From: Trichoplax sp. H2
Taxonomy: Eukaryota; Placozoa; Uniplacotomia; Trichoplacea
Direction: 5' to 3'
DNA length: 64,000 nucleotides
Assembly (NCBI GenBank): GCA_003344405.1
Contig: NOWV01000130.1
Span: forward strand, 62,001 to 126,000
Below the pieces are notes generated by a model, which was not told the DNA's origin, made no database searches, and saw only the letters and a program-made list of their open reading frames with translations. Position 1 is the stretch's first letter. Each line of letters starts with the position of its first letter. Position numbers and translations under genes: made by a program. Below are positions 26,001 through 37,310 of the stretch, piece after piece.

Positions 26001-27830
26001 TAATAGAACAAATTTATCTAAAATAGCAATTATGGCTAATAACTAGTTATCCCAATGGCTTATCGTATTCATGTAAAAACAAGAAATAAAAAACCTTCAT
26101 TTTACTCCTCTAGTTTACCCTAAACTTGTGTAGTTACTAGCCTAGAAACTCAATCTGCATTACTATTATATAGTTATTAACGACTTCTGCAGTGATAACC
26201 CATGCGGTAATCGAGGAATATGCCTTGATATTGGTGACCGTCATCAATGCGTCTGTAATCCTGGCTATAAAGGCAGTAATTGTCAAGGTATGATTAATTA
26301 TAAGATCTTTAAGATCATGTAATATCTACAGTAAATATTATAAATTTGATAATCTGCGATTTCATTTCAGTTCCTGTTTTTACTAAATCAATGCCGTACT
26401 ATTTTTAAAATTTATTAGACATAGTAACCTTGGCTCCAACAACAGCACCCACTCCTGCAGGTAAAACTTGAACTTTAATACGTTACATTTTACTGATACT
26501 TAACTTACGAATAATCATGGACAATTTGCTACAGCAACTGAAGCAGGCTGCGGTGGAACATATACTCAAAATACCGGCATAATCCGTAGTCCAAGATATC
26601 CCAAGGATTATACAGGAAATTTAGACTGCACCTACCAAATTATTGCTGGAACAAATCAAACGATTCAGCTAGAATGGATTGACTTTGAATTAGAAGCGGA
26701 GACACTTTCTATATGCTACGATAGTTTAACAGTATATGATGGTCAAAAGAACACAAACAATGAAGTATCACAGTACTGTGGAACAAATTTGCCTAGCAAT
26801 TATCATTCTCGTGGCCATGTTTTGACTTTAAATTTCCAAAGTGACTCATTTATATCTAATAAAGGATTTGAAGCTCATTACACTCTTGGTAAGCGTACAG
26901 AAATACTATAATACTGTAGGGAATAAAACGAACGGAATATATTTCTATTATGCTTTAAATAGAAGCACAGGAAGATCAATAGTAAATTGCGAGATCATTG
27001 ACAGTTAGAGAACACCTACTAATACAATTTTACTGCAACATGTTTGAATAGTGAATGAGTCACACTCGCCATGCTTTTCTAGTCCTTGCAAGAATGGTGG
27101 TTCTTGTCAAAATGAAGCTGATGGATATTCCTGCTCCTGCACTAATGGCTATATTGGAAGAAACTGTCAGAGTTGTAAGTGACTCCTATTTCTTTTCTTC
27201 AAAATTTTTTGACTAATCATCTTAACCTCTCTAATCTTAATGCAAGCGTTCTAATTAAAATATTATTTCACGTATAAATTTATTTTAGTGAGCGAACCGA
27301 CTAATACCATGGCAACAACAGGTATAATATTCATAAATGATCTCCATTAGTTATGAGGAAACATGCACAGTGATTTCAACTTTGCAATCACTAATTTATC
27401 TACTGTATACAATCTTTCTCTAGAGCTAACTCTATAAATTCTAATGATTTTGATTGCATCTGTTCATACAGATTTTGCTTGTGGTGGAAGTTTCATCAGT
27501 AATAATGGAACGATCATGAGTAGTAACTATCCGAATAAATACGATAGCAGCTCTGAATGCTATTATAGGATTCAATTGGATACTGGTAATAAAATACAGC
27601 TCGATTGGCTTGATTTCGATGTTGAAGGCAGTCAGTATCGATGTTACGATCGGGTAGAAGTTTTTGATGGAAGCATAGCTGGAATTCGATTATTAAATAG
27701 TACATGTGGTAATCAATTGCCTCCATCTCTGACATCAAGTGGTAGTACGATGACTCTGGCATTTTATAGTGATCTTTCTATTAATTATAAAGGATTTAAA
27801 GCTCGTTATAAATCTATACAAGCACCGTAA
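23050..27830 (+). CDS. Secreted multi-EGF, two-CUB domain protein
   Basis: Fourteen exons give about 656 residues: 23050-23127 (signal peptide [18 protein letters not shown]), 23719-23851, 24100-24219, 24541-24657 (or from 24508), 24794-24910, 25187-25318, 25611-25730, 25862-25990, 26174-26287, 26419-26460, 26535-26888, 27052-27174, 27289-27321, 27472-27830. Order: eight EGF-like domains, a Thr/Pro linker, CUB1, a ninth EGF, a short linker, CUB2, stop. Each EGF sits in its own phase 1-1 exon with six cysteines. Most early ones have a compressed NPCFAGxC or NPCWAGxC start. CUB domains show the usual pattern (CGGSF, Tyr-Pro, [27 protein letters not shown]). No transmembrane segment follows CUB2, so it should be secreted as an adhesion, matrix or ligand-binding protein. 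Extra exons in the 590-base first intron cannot be excluded. Confidence 0.87.
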
Positions 27831-27970
27831 AAACTAAATAATCACTAAAGTATGTAAATTCGATGAAAAATTTATGACTATTATTCTACTGTGGCTACAG
27901 TTCGAAACCACAAAGAAATCACTATAACCTATAATGCATCCTTATAAAATGTAATTGTCGTAAAAAGACA

Positions 27971-27976
27971 AATAAA
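27971..27976 (+). terminator. Candidate polyadenylation signal of the EGF-CUB gene
   Basis: An AATAAA hexamer lies about 140 bases after the EGF-CUB stop codon at 27828-27830. This is a plausible distance for a short 3' UTR. In AT-rich DNA the hexamer is frequent, so position is the main support. Confidence 0.4.
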
Positions 27977-30900
27977 TAACGTTTACTGGAATGCAATATA
28001 TTTTACATACTTTAAAGCTTTGCTATGTTATTAAATCCATCATCGTATGCAATAATTTTTGCTATGGGCAAAAACCTTTCAACGAACTAAGATAGAAAGA
28101 GGTGATATTATAATTATTACTGTCAATACTGGTAAGTGGCAGTACAATTACTTTGCCTACGGTTCACTGAGACACAAGATTTTAGATAGAATGATTAACC
28201 ATCTGTTGCTATTACTTAATTAGCTGACAAAAATAAATTTGAGCGACCAATATGCTATATTGATGTTTTATTTGAAGTTATGATATTAGGGTACTGTAGA
28301 ATGCAATAAGAGAGACAGTACACACATACGTAATGCTAGATAAAAGTAGATGTAAAGTACCAGTACTAAACCGAAAATAGAAACATGCGATAGTGACATA
28401 TTCACGATTTTTTGTCACAATCTTAGATACAATATAAGAAAATAAAACTCATATGTTATCTAACTTTTCGTACACTACTTAAGAGGCTACTAGCTTGCAT
28501 ATGTCCTCTGTAATCATTCGATTGTATTTTCTTCATCTAGCAATAGAATCTTTGGTTCTTGCTTTTGCTTAGTAAAGCAAATTGCCTATCAATAGATAGC
28601 ACATCTAAGAAATTAGAAATATTGATTTTATCTCTCATTTGTATACTATAGCAAACTGCTTATTTTTAAAATATTATCTAAATAATGATAAATAAGGTTT
28701 ACGTACCTTCACTACAAATTAGTTGGCTTTTCAATAAAAATTGGGTCCATAACTTAGTTCGAGAGGTTTTTTGGTATTATGGCCTCCTAGCAATAGAAGA
28801 GTACGGCAGCGGGCTCGGAGTGTTTACTATCACGTTGTAAACGTCGATCTAGAAGAGCTTTGAACTTATCTTTCCAAAGATGCTAAAGATTTAACCTTAA
28901 AAATCTAGATGAAGGCATAATATCATATGTTTCGCTTCCTATAAAATAGTAAGTGCGTTCACTAATAGTAGAGAAAATTTCATCGTTTCCAAGCCCATAA
29001 TACATTCTACCCTATTCGCGTATCTATTATATTATTACTCTAATATTCCCATAGGATACTTCGCTCTTAATATCCATAAATTTAACTGTAACATGATATT
29101 TGATCAATAAATAATTGTATCACAAAGATACAATAACATTATTATCACATAGTAGAAACCTGTGGCAGAATCATGTTTTCCTTAGCTATCTTCCTTTAGT
29201 AAAAATAAAATAGCTATTTATCTGTAGATAATTTAATCTGTACATCATTTACCAAACGAGAACAGTATCAAATAAATAATAGTAACTCGCTCAAAATTTC
29301 AACTAAAATAGTGACTAATGGTAATTACGTAAAAGTTAGCCTTAACTTCTTCCTATAAACTAAAACCAATCAGTAAAATGGTTACTTGATACAATCGACC
29401 GCAAACGTAATATAAAATTATCATTGCTAAAGATTGATAGCTAGCGGTAGAATCTAACGTAGTACATTAACAATAAGGCTTATCGTTAATACAACCACAT
29501 TGTATTAATAAGTAAATTTTTGTGGAATAAAATTTGAAAATTCATTTGCTTACTATTGATATCAAACAAAATCGAAGAAAAGCGTCAATTGTACAGATCA
29601 AAGACTTCAAATAATGCTGATAAACATCCGGTGCCACTTTAGATGATCGGAACCCAATTATGATGTAATGCCAATCAATGATAATTTATCGATGGCATGA
29701 CGTCAAAAGCTGAAAATCTGTTCATTTTTTAATTAACAGATGCTAATTTTATTTTATATTCCAGACACAATACAGCATAGCTGATCCTAAAAGGTTTATT
29801 AATTCTTGTGATGACTAAACTTAGTGACGACAGAAAGATAAATTATTGATCATTGGAGTAGCAGGTCAAAGTAATTTACTGTAACATGTCAACAGGAACA
29901 ATATCTGCTCAGTAATAGGTCTTAAAATTTATACGGATTCATTTTGCATTTATTCTCACTACTATGGCATCTAACTAATCAACACAGGATCAGTTAGCAT
30001 AGTTTGCAAGCAAGTTGTAAGATTATTGCGTAATCAAATCAAATTAATATTCATGAAGATGAATAGAGCATATCCTGTACGATTCCTGACTTAAGTTTCA
30101 TTTTAGAATAACATGAATAAACGGTATCCATTATCATTTAATGCACCTGAGTATGTATGTTGCATAGACTGATCCTTTTTCAACTCTTCAGTAAATAGCA
30201 GAGATTATTTCACGTGATATAATTGCTTTATTACTACAATACACCGAAAGATTGCACTTTAAATTTACTTCTATTAATTAGTAGACAAACAGTTATTATC
30301 GATAATTTATATCGTTTATCAATTACTCTTGTCTATACAATACGTAATAGTATATCCGTTTTTAAGCAAATTTAATTTTCTGTAACTTTCACATCCCATC
30401 ATTTGAAACAGTGCTTTTAAGTATCGTTTAAAATCAGACACAATGTCAACAATGAAATAACAATCTTGTTTGCATTAACTATTATTCTATTGATAACCGA
30501 TTCCATTTTCAGACAACACCTGCTATGGTAAAAGATAATCCTAAAATGAATACTTCGCTATTGTCTCAAAAATATTCAAATTTCCTGATATTCGATTACG
30601 AGCTTGAATCTTGTTAATCCTACTGTAAATTACTCTTAATTGCGGTCATTTACTAATTATTACTATATTTATATTATTGTATTCTCTAGTAGAATTTAAT
30701 TTGTTCAACTTTGATTTATGCAATGCTATACACTTTTACTGTTTTTATAAAGGTATTTATTCGTATTTTAGTAACAGGTTTCTCTCTATCCTATTGATAA
30801 CTGAAGACATGAAAATAAATTTTGACTTCTTTTTTATCTATCTCTAGCTAGTATTAAGGCTAGCTGTGAACATTATACACCAATAATGATTGGATGCGTT

Positions 30901-33723
30901 TATGTATTCGTTATAATATCCTGTAGTAAAGTATTATGGTGATTCCATTCATTTACTTATTCTTGTGGTACTCTGTATTTATTGCATTTTCTAATAATCA
31001 TTAATTCCAATACTAGCACCTAATGCTATTTTGGAATCCACGCAAATAGGATACTTTACTTAATTAAACATAAGATCTTGGGGACATCGTTTATATTGAC
31101 ATTATATTAAACCTTGTATTAGAGTTTTAAATCTTCTTCGCTTATATCTGCAATCTCAAATCGAATACGGAGGATTTACTACTAATAATAGATACGATCT
31201 TTTACTTAATTTTATCTGAAGCAAACACATAATGAAAAGAATCAAATCTATGCATATATTCTAAGAGCTAATAGCCATATCTCAAAAGCATACGAACATC
31301 ACTGATTCATTTTTCAACAATTTAAATCTATGTAAGCCTTAGTTCAGGATTTACATAATTTAATAATCCATCATAGTTAGGTTAATTCTTTTTAGTCATG
31401 ACAATAAATCTATTTGAAATAAGATACACGTTCTGTATATCAAAATATATCTACTATTACTCAGTTGATTTACCGCCTATCTTTAATCTAGTATTATTTT
31501 TTTCGGCTAATAAGCATTCAGATAACAAAATTTTTAGGAAAGCTACTATTGGCGCTCTACAAATATCATCGACCATGAGGGCATCATTAATTTGTGTTAT
31601 TAACGGACTATTTTGCTAGGATAATAACTATAATGCACAGTGCTAGATATGGATATTTCAGCGATTAGTACAGATTTTTGCTATCACCAAGATGGCCATA
31701 AAGCATTTTCTCATTATCAATTCATATCAGGTATAGAATAAAACTAATTCTATTTCTACATATATTCTTCAGGTAGTCCAAAAAAAAAGCGGTAATCTTT
31801 ACAGAACTAATAAATATACTCTATTTCTACTAGAAATTTCGTCATAATGACTTATTAGTTAAAGTGAAACTGCTCCAAAACCAAATCAATCTAGACTTTA
31901 GTTGCTATCGGTAGTTTAGCGTATACAATTTGTTAACGTATACTAATAGTGGTCTAAATGTTCTAGAATAGAACTGTCATCTGCTATGTAAATAATTTTA
32001 CTGCAGATAACACTTCTTGCCACTATGACAGCAATATCGGATGTTGCTTCTTGTTATTGTACGTCTAGACATCCAAGCTCAAGTATTAGTCTTAAAAAAT
32101 CATTATCCTGATAAGTAAATATGCTTGGTTATTCAGATCAAATTTAGGCTTGGTAATACATTTTCAAAATCAAGAACGACTGCATATGTAATGGTAAAAA
32201 CATATTATTTATAAGTAAAAATTAATCAAATTGGCTGATCATAATAATATGCCATTCTACTAATACGTGGAAAATTATTACTGAAGTCTTGATATTCTCA
32301 TAGTAAAATATTTGTTAGTCAAGCAAACGTTTGCATGAAAATTTAAATTTTTATAAAGAAAACGATATCATATAAAATTAATAAGCAATGGCGACAATCA
32401 TTAGTAATGAAGCATTAGTGATAGAGAATAGGTAATCCTCTTTATTCATTAAGTAGTTTATATTGTAAACATTATGGTCTAATTATTCCTACTTTAAATT
32501 TTAATGATTAATTCTTAAGCTTTAAGTAATACTTCAATGTCGCAGTAAGAAAAAAACCACCTCATTCTTATGGAAATATTTGTAAATTAAATCGATATAC
32601 AATATTACTCCTTAGTTCTGTTATGTCTTACTACATTTGTACTACAGAGGAAATGAAGTATCCAAAATTAGTGGATAATCCAAATAGTCGCCAATAGTAA
32701 AGTAATATCCATTCAAATAATATATTGGAAAAACTAATGTGACAAGCATTAGATGTAACTAATAGAACAAATTGTTAGTAGAGGCAAATATTATAAAGAT
32801 TTTCATCATTCTTTCTTTCAATTGATTAAATAAAAATGTGTTTGAAAACGCTTTCAGATCTTTACGAAAATAAACCATTATTCCAGTCTTATGAAAGCTA
32901 ACATGAAAGTAGATCGATGCAGACTTTATCAATCGGCTCCATTAGAGGTAATACTCGTATAGCGGGAAAGATCAGAGATTAGTAACCAAATACTATATTT
33001 AGCAGTAGCAAAGTGCTAGTAATTTATGATAATTTAGACATAACCTGAACATTGAAACTAAATGATAGAGGACCACCATCCTCACTTGTTAAAAATAGAT
33101 TGTAATTACTAGCATTATTAATTCGCTTCAATACTTTAAACATGATTCTCGGTCTTTAAAACGTATTAAGCCCATGACTACAATTTAATTACTTTTATTA
33201 TCTTTTAGTTTTATGAAATTTACTTGAAGGCTGATAAAGTCTCTTAGCAATTTAATTAATCAGCGACAAAAATTATGCTTAATTTAAACTATTTAGCTGC
33301 CGCAAAGATTCCATGAAGTTAAATATGATCGAATATAAAAGCAAATACTCCATTGGGGATATCCCTAAGCATCAAAAGTCTAAAAGCTAGTTCTTTATAT
33401 TTTGATAAAATAGCTTACACTACTTAGTATCAAATAGATATATAATTTAACACTAGAATTTTTTATGAGCATTATTGTAAGTGATATCATTATATTGAAA
33501 GACGTAAAATATCAGCATGGCCAATTAATTTATTGAACTGTCAATCTATCGTACAATTATGTCGTTGTTCTGATATTTAGATTTAATTTGACTACCAATA
33601 TGTGTATATTTGTAGCTGTAAGGCTTATTCAAAAAGCGGAAATCACTTAATTTGGCCTTCTATTAAACAATGGTCGTCATTTTCATTTTTTTAACAACAT
33701 GTACATAAACTAGATCTTTGCGA

Positions 33724-33796
33724 CGGAGCTCGCTCCGAAATGAATAATATTTTGATCTAACATGTGTAATAATGTTATTATCTAACGATTTCGGAG
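33724..33796. repeat. Nested inverted repeats with alternative pairings
   Basis: A short hairpin CGGAG-CTCG-CTCCG occupies 33724-33737. Its right arm also belongs to a 9-bp inverted repeat, CTCCGAAAT at 33733-33741 with ATTTCGGAG at 33788-33796. That repeat encloses a TAATAA-TG-TTATTA hairpin at about 33768-33781. The two outer structures cannot form together. Function is unknown; a small foldback transposon remnant is possible. Confidence 0.4.
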
Positions 33797-33968
33797 GTGG
33801 AAAACGGCGGTATTTATAGTTTAAAAATAGCGCACATGCAGAGAATAGGATTGTAGAATTAGATACAACATCTACCGTAACAGGTTACAACATATCTGAT
33901 GATTGTAGCAAACAGCGAGTACTGTAATAACTAAATACAGTAGCCTATATATGAATTTGAAGTAAGCG

Positions 33969-34071
33969 GACTGTAGATATGTCTAAATATAAGAGCAATA
34001 CAACATGCCTATATTTAAGAGAAGAATATAGTTACAGTATATTCTAAATACACTACACTAATCATACATGC
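33969..34071 (+). repeat. 103-bp direct repeat, copy 1
   Basis: It starts GACTGTAGATATGTCT and ends CATACATGC. It matches 34395-34497 at all but two positions by eye. The period is 426 bp, and the 323-bp spacer is not repeated. No coding capacity is seen. The pair resembles the terminal repeats of a very small element or a recent segmental duplication. Confidence 0.85.
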
Positions 34072-34135
34072 TGTAATAAAGTGTCTATCGAAACGCAACG
34101 ACTTCCACAACTTGAAGGAAAATCACTTTATTACA
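34072..34135. repeat. 12-bp perfect inverted repeat beside direct repeat copy 1
   Basis: TGTAATAAAGTG at 34072-34083 is exactly complementary to CACTTTATTACA at 34124-34135, with a 40-base spacer. It starts at the base after direct repeat copy 1 ends. It is absent after copy 2, so it belongs to the spacer of the repeat pair. Confidence 0.6.
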
Positions 34136-34394
34136 ATAATTACGTCTTCTACCAAGGACTAGATTATCTAGGCTACTCTGTCTTCGGAGATAAAATCTCC
34201 TGCTTATATACAATTGTGTACAGAGTATCTTCGTGACATATAAATCATTATCTACCTTAATAAGGCTAACATCACACCTCTAGCGTACCTGGAGGTGCCA
34301 AGCAGTATGACTAATAACTTTTACAATCCGTATTGCAATTACTAATACAAATCCTCACATATTTAATCTCACTCTACGATCTAGCACCTATACA

Positions 34395-34497
34395 GACTGT
34401 AGATATGTCTTAATATAAGAGCAATACAACATGCCTATATTTAAGAGTAGAATATAGTTACAGTATATTCTAAATACACTACACTAATCATACATGC
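34395..34497 (+). repeat. 103-bp direct repeat, copy 2
   Basis: This is the second copy of the 33969-34071 repeat, with two substitutions (A to T about 17 bases in, and A to T in the TTAAGAG(A/T)AG stretch). Flanks on both sides differ from those of copy 1, so the repeat boundaries are sharp. Confidence 0.85.
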
Positions 34498-35644
34498 ATT
34501 ACAGATAATTCTTTAGTCTTGAAATTCCAAACGTATGTGCTATTATCTAGAACTTAATAACTTGAAATGAAAAGAATAACTCGCCGGTAGATAAATCAAT
34601 CTTAATTATGTCTATTTATTTTTATGCTGTCTTCGAGTATTCCTTGGTAATCTCATAATTTATTAGTAGAATGATTATTAAAATCTATACTATTTTCGAT
34701 ATCATTATGCTTAGCATATATTCACGTTTGTTTTATTATTTATTGAATCTTGCAAACAACATCATTAACTTTTACGATTAACGTAGGCAATAAATTAGAT
34801 TTATTAGCTCTATCGATTGAAATCTCCTTAATTAAATCTACTGTTGATGACGTTATGCATTGAATGGAAAATGTCTAGCTAATCATTGGTATAGAATATT
34901 CGAATGAGTATTTATGTTCTATATTTAAATACGTCTCTTCAATATGCTGATATTTGCTGTTAATAATAGTGGGCGAAAATGCCAATTAATTCTATCACTA
35001 GCAACTTTCAAGATTAAAAATCTCTTCAATAACTCTACTAGCAATCTTACTGTATCCTAGGTATATTTCGATATTATGTAAAGTTTTCCTGGTGGCCGTC
35101 CTTCTAAATGATTTTTCTCTATCCTTAGTACTGCTAAAGATCACTACAACTACGTAAACGAAATGATTAGCTCAATTAAGACCAATTCTGTACGATCAAG
35201 CGTATTTGTTAAATTTATCCTAATGTATTTGACAAAGTGGTTTATTATCATCTTTACGTCAATTTTATTCCAGCTAACTTCTAACTTCTCATTCTTATAA
35301 TAATAAATGATAATATTTTAGAAATAAATATAGTACTGCTCAAGCATAAACAATATCGATTATTGTAGATTAATATTTCTTTATGATCGCCTCGATAACA
35401 AGCAAAATTGATAAATGGCAAAAATTAGTTTCCACCTAATCATCATCGTAGTCCTCTCGAAAAGTTCGAACAATACTTAAAGTTTACCAGGAGACTATCG
35501 ATTTTCCTCGTCCGATGGATATCATTTAGGCTAAATTCAGCATTCCCTTCCCTGCTGTATGCTTATATCGTGAGCAATGCAGGTGTAAGACAGTGTAATA
35601 TTGCATTCTAAGTTGATGATATATTTAGCAATGTCTACCGTAGG

Positions 35645-35999
35645 TGTTGTGTTCAACATGTGATAGATATTCTCGTTATAGGCTTAAGTATTAAATATAG
35701 CTAGCTTAGTAACTGTAATCCTTTTGAAGAGGAGCGCTACAGTGCTCACACTAGAGCTTCACACGAAAAGTGTGAACTATCCTGTATTTGAGATACTAAT
35801 ACTGAAGTGTGTAGTAAGCAAGGCGCTAAGACTGTAAACACGGAAAAGTATATAAGCGAGTAGTTTAGTATAGTAAGATAGTTCTTTCTCGTTAGAGGTC
35901 CTCAGCTAATCGATTACGTTGTATCTTCGTAAACGAGGTTTTGTTCAATAAATCTTAATTTTCTAAAGTTTTGAAGATTCTTGATCTATCAACCTCACA
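35645..35999 (+). mobile_element. Candidate solo LTR of a retrotransposon
   Basis: The segment begins TGTTGTG and ends CTCACA (TG..CA ends). Inside, a TATATAAG box lies at 35849-35856 and an AATAAA signal at 35947-35952, about 95 bp apart, which fits a U3-R-U5 order. The flanking five bases are GTAGG (35640-35644) and GCAGG (36000-36004), a four-out-of-five match to a target-site duplication. A perfect 7-bp hairpin (TTCACAC/GTGTGAA, 35758-35776) lies in the would-be U3. No second LTR, primer-binding site or pol fragment was seen, so this would be a solo LTR. Confidence 0.4.
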
Positions 36000-36446
36000 G
36001 CAGGATAGCAGTATTAATTATTGCATTGTGGCATAAAATTATCAACATCTAAAAATTATACTCTATCTAAATTATCAGTATATCATTATCACTCACTCAT
36101 CCAGTGTTAGCATAATTCTCCTCAAATCGTGATATTAACATTCGATTAGGAAATGTTTCTCTCATTCATCGGTAGCTATGTAAACATTCCAAGAACATCG
36201 AATAAGATCATTAAATAAGCATAAATTTTAGATCTCGTAGGCGTCATTTAATCTTGATTGATCAATAATTCCAACCAAATTGCTGAACTTTACACATTCC
36301 ATAAAAATTTACTTAGATTATATAAGCGTAATAAATTGTTTCAACACAAATAAGCAATTGCTAAAATAACAAAAGAAAGAAAGATTCGATTTTCAATGAT
36401 ATATATTAGACCTTAAACTCATGTACAGTGCATCCTACAACAATTA

Positions 36447-37310
36447 TTAATGACATAATAACCAATACAAAATCTGCAGCAATAGAAAAGTAAGATTTAT
36501 ATATTTATTTAAAAATTATCGTCAAATGAAAAGTATCAATTCAAATTAATAAACATCTTGTGTCAAAGGCCAAGTTTACATACAATAAAAATACCAGGTG
36601 TGCAAATCCAACAATGCAAACATCCATTTCCGTCGTTATCACAAGAAGAGAAATGTTGTTTATTATTCCAGTAATTATTGTTAGCTTTAGTGTTTAGTGT
36701 TTTTATAGATATTTTTTTTCCTATTCTGAAATTAAAAAGTAATTATAACGAAGCACAATCACATTTACTATGAAAGAGAGTAAAAATTTCAATCTTTTGC
36801 TTCCTGTAGTTTTATCAATACCAATGTTTGAACATTCTAAATATACTGTATTATATTGATTAATTCTATAATCGATAGCTAGGCATAGCCACAATGGCAG
36901 AGAAAAAATCATATAAAAAAGACTATCCCAAGCTAAAAATGTGTTCTTTTTCCGTGATAGCATGTCTTTCCTTATGAACACGGAAGGAAACCTTAAAATT
37001 ATCACGAACACAATTCGGCTCAATCAGGTGCTTTAAAATATAAATATTATCAGAATCATTTATCAACAATTAACACCATTCATCAGTTTCAATTAAACGA
37101 TCCAAATCATTTGTGATCAAAAAAGACTAAGATAGAATTCTCAATTTATGCTACTTTGTTAGACCGTTAATAACTAGTACGTGAGATTGCTCTATAATGT
37201 CTAGAGAGAAGACGAAAGCCAATCTGATTTCTTTTAGTAATCTTAAACTAGAGTTCTCTTCAATTTTGGACTCGCATTGTGTTTCTGCTTTTCCAGATAA
37301 TGTAATACAG
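36447..37310 (-). CDS. Unresolved candidate membrane-protein exons
   Basis: On the minus strand, 36769-36991, 36595-36684 and 36447-36473 join through GT..AG introns into one frame ending at a stop. The product has about three hydrophobic segments (around WDSLFYMIFSLPLWLCLAI, FLLSFILTIITGI and VGFAHLILYWLLC) and one Cys between the first two. A further protein-like open frame lies at about 37155-37310 but its phase does not connect to the first exon, and a competing frame also exists through 36930-37030. I do not recognise the family. Multi-span membrane proteins such as TMEM26 came to mind, but the resemblance is too weak to name it. It could be a degraded gene. Confidence 0.25.

Larger units (their letters stand above)
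27977..36440. other. Gene-poor region with repeat and hairpin elements
   Basis: No convincing gene was found. One short frame on the minus strand near 28793-28880 looks protein-like but has no partners. Structural elements occur on the right side: 33724-33796, 33969-34497 and 35645-35999, listed separately. Confidence 0.45.

Noticed and set aside
28540-28600. Minus-strand PKILLLDE-like peptide recalling an ABC transporter Walker B
   Set aside because: A stop follows within ten codons, and no Walker A, signature motif or further ABC sequence is nearby.
28793-28880. Minus-strand protein-like fragment (HLWKDKFKALLDRRLQRD) after an AG
   Set aside because: No start or partner exon found on either side; too short to support.
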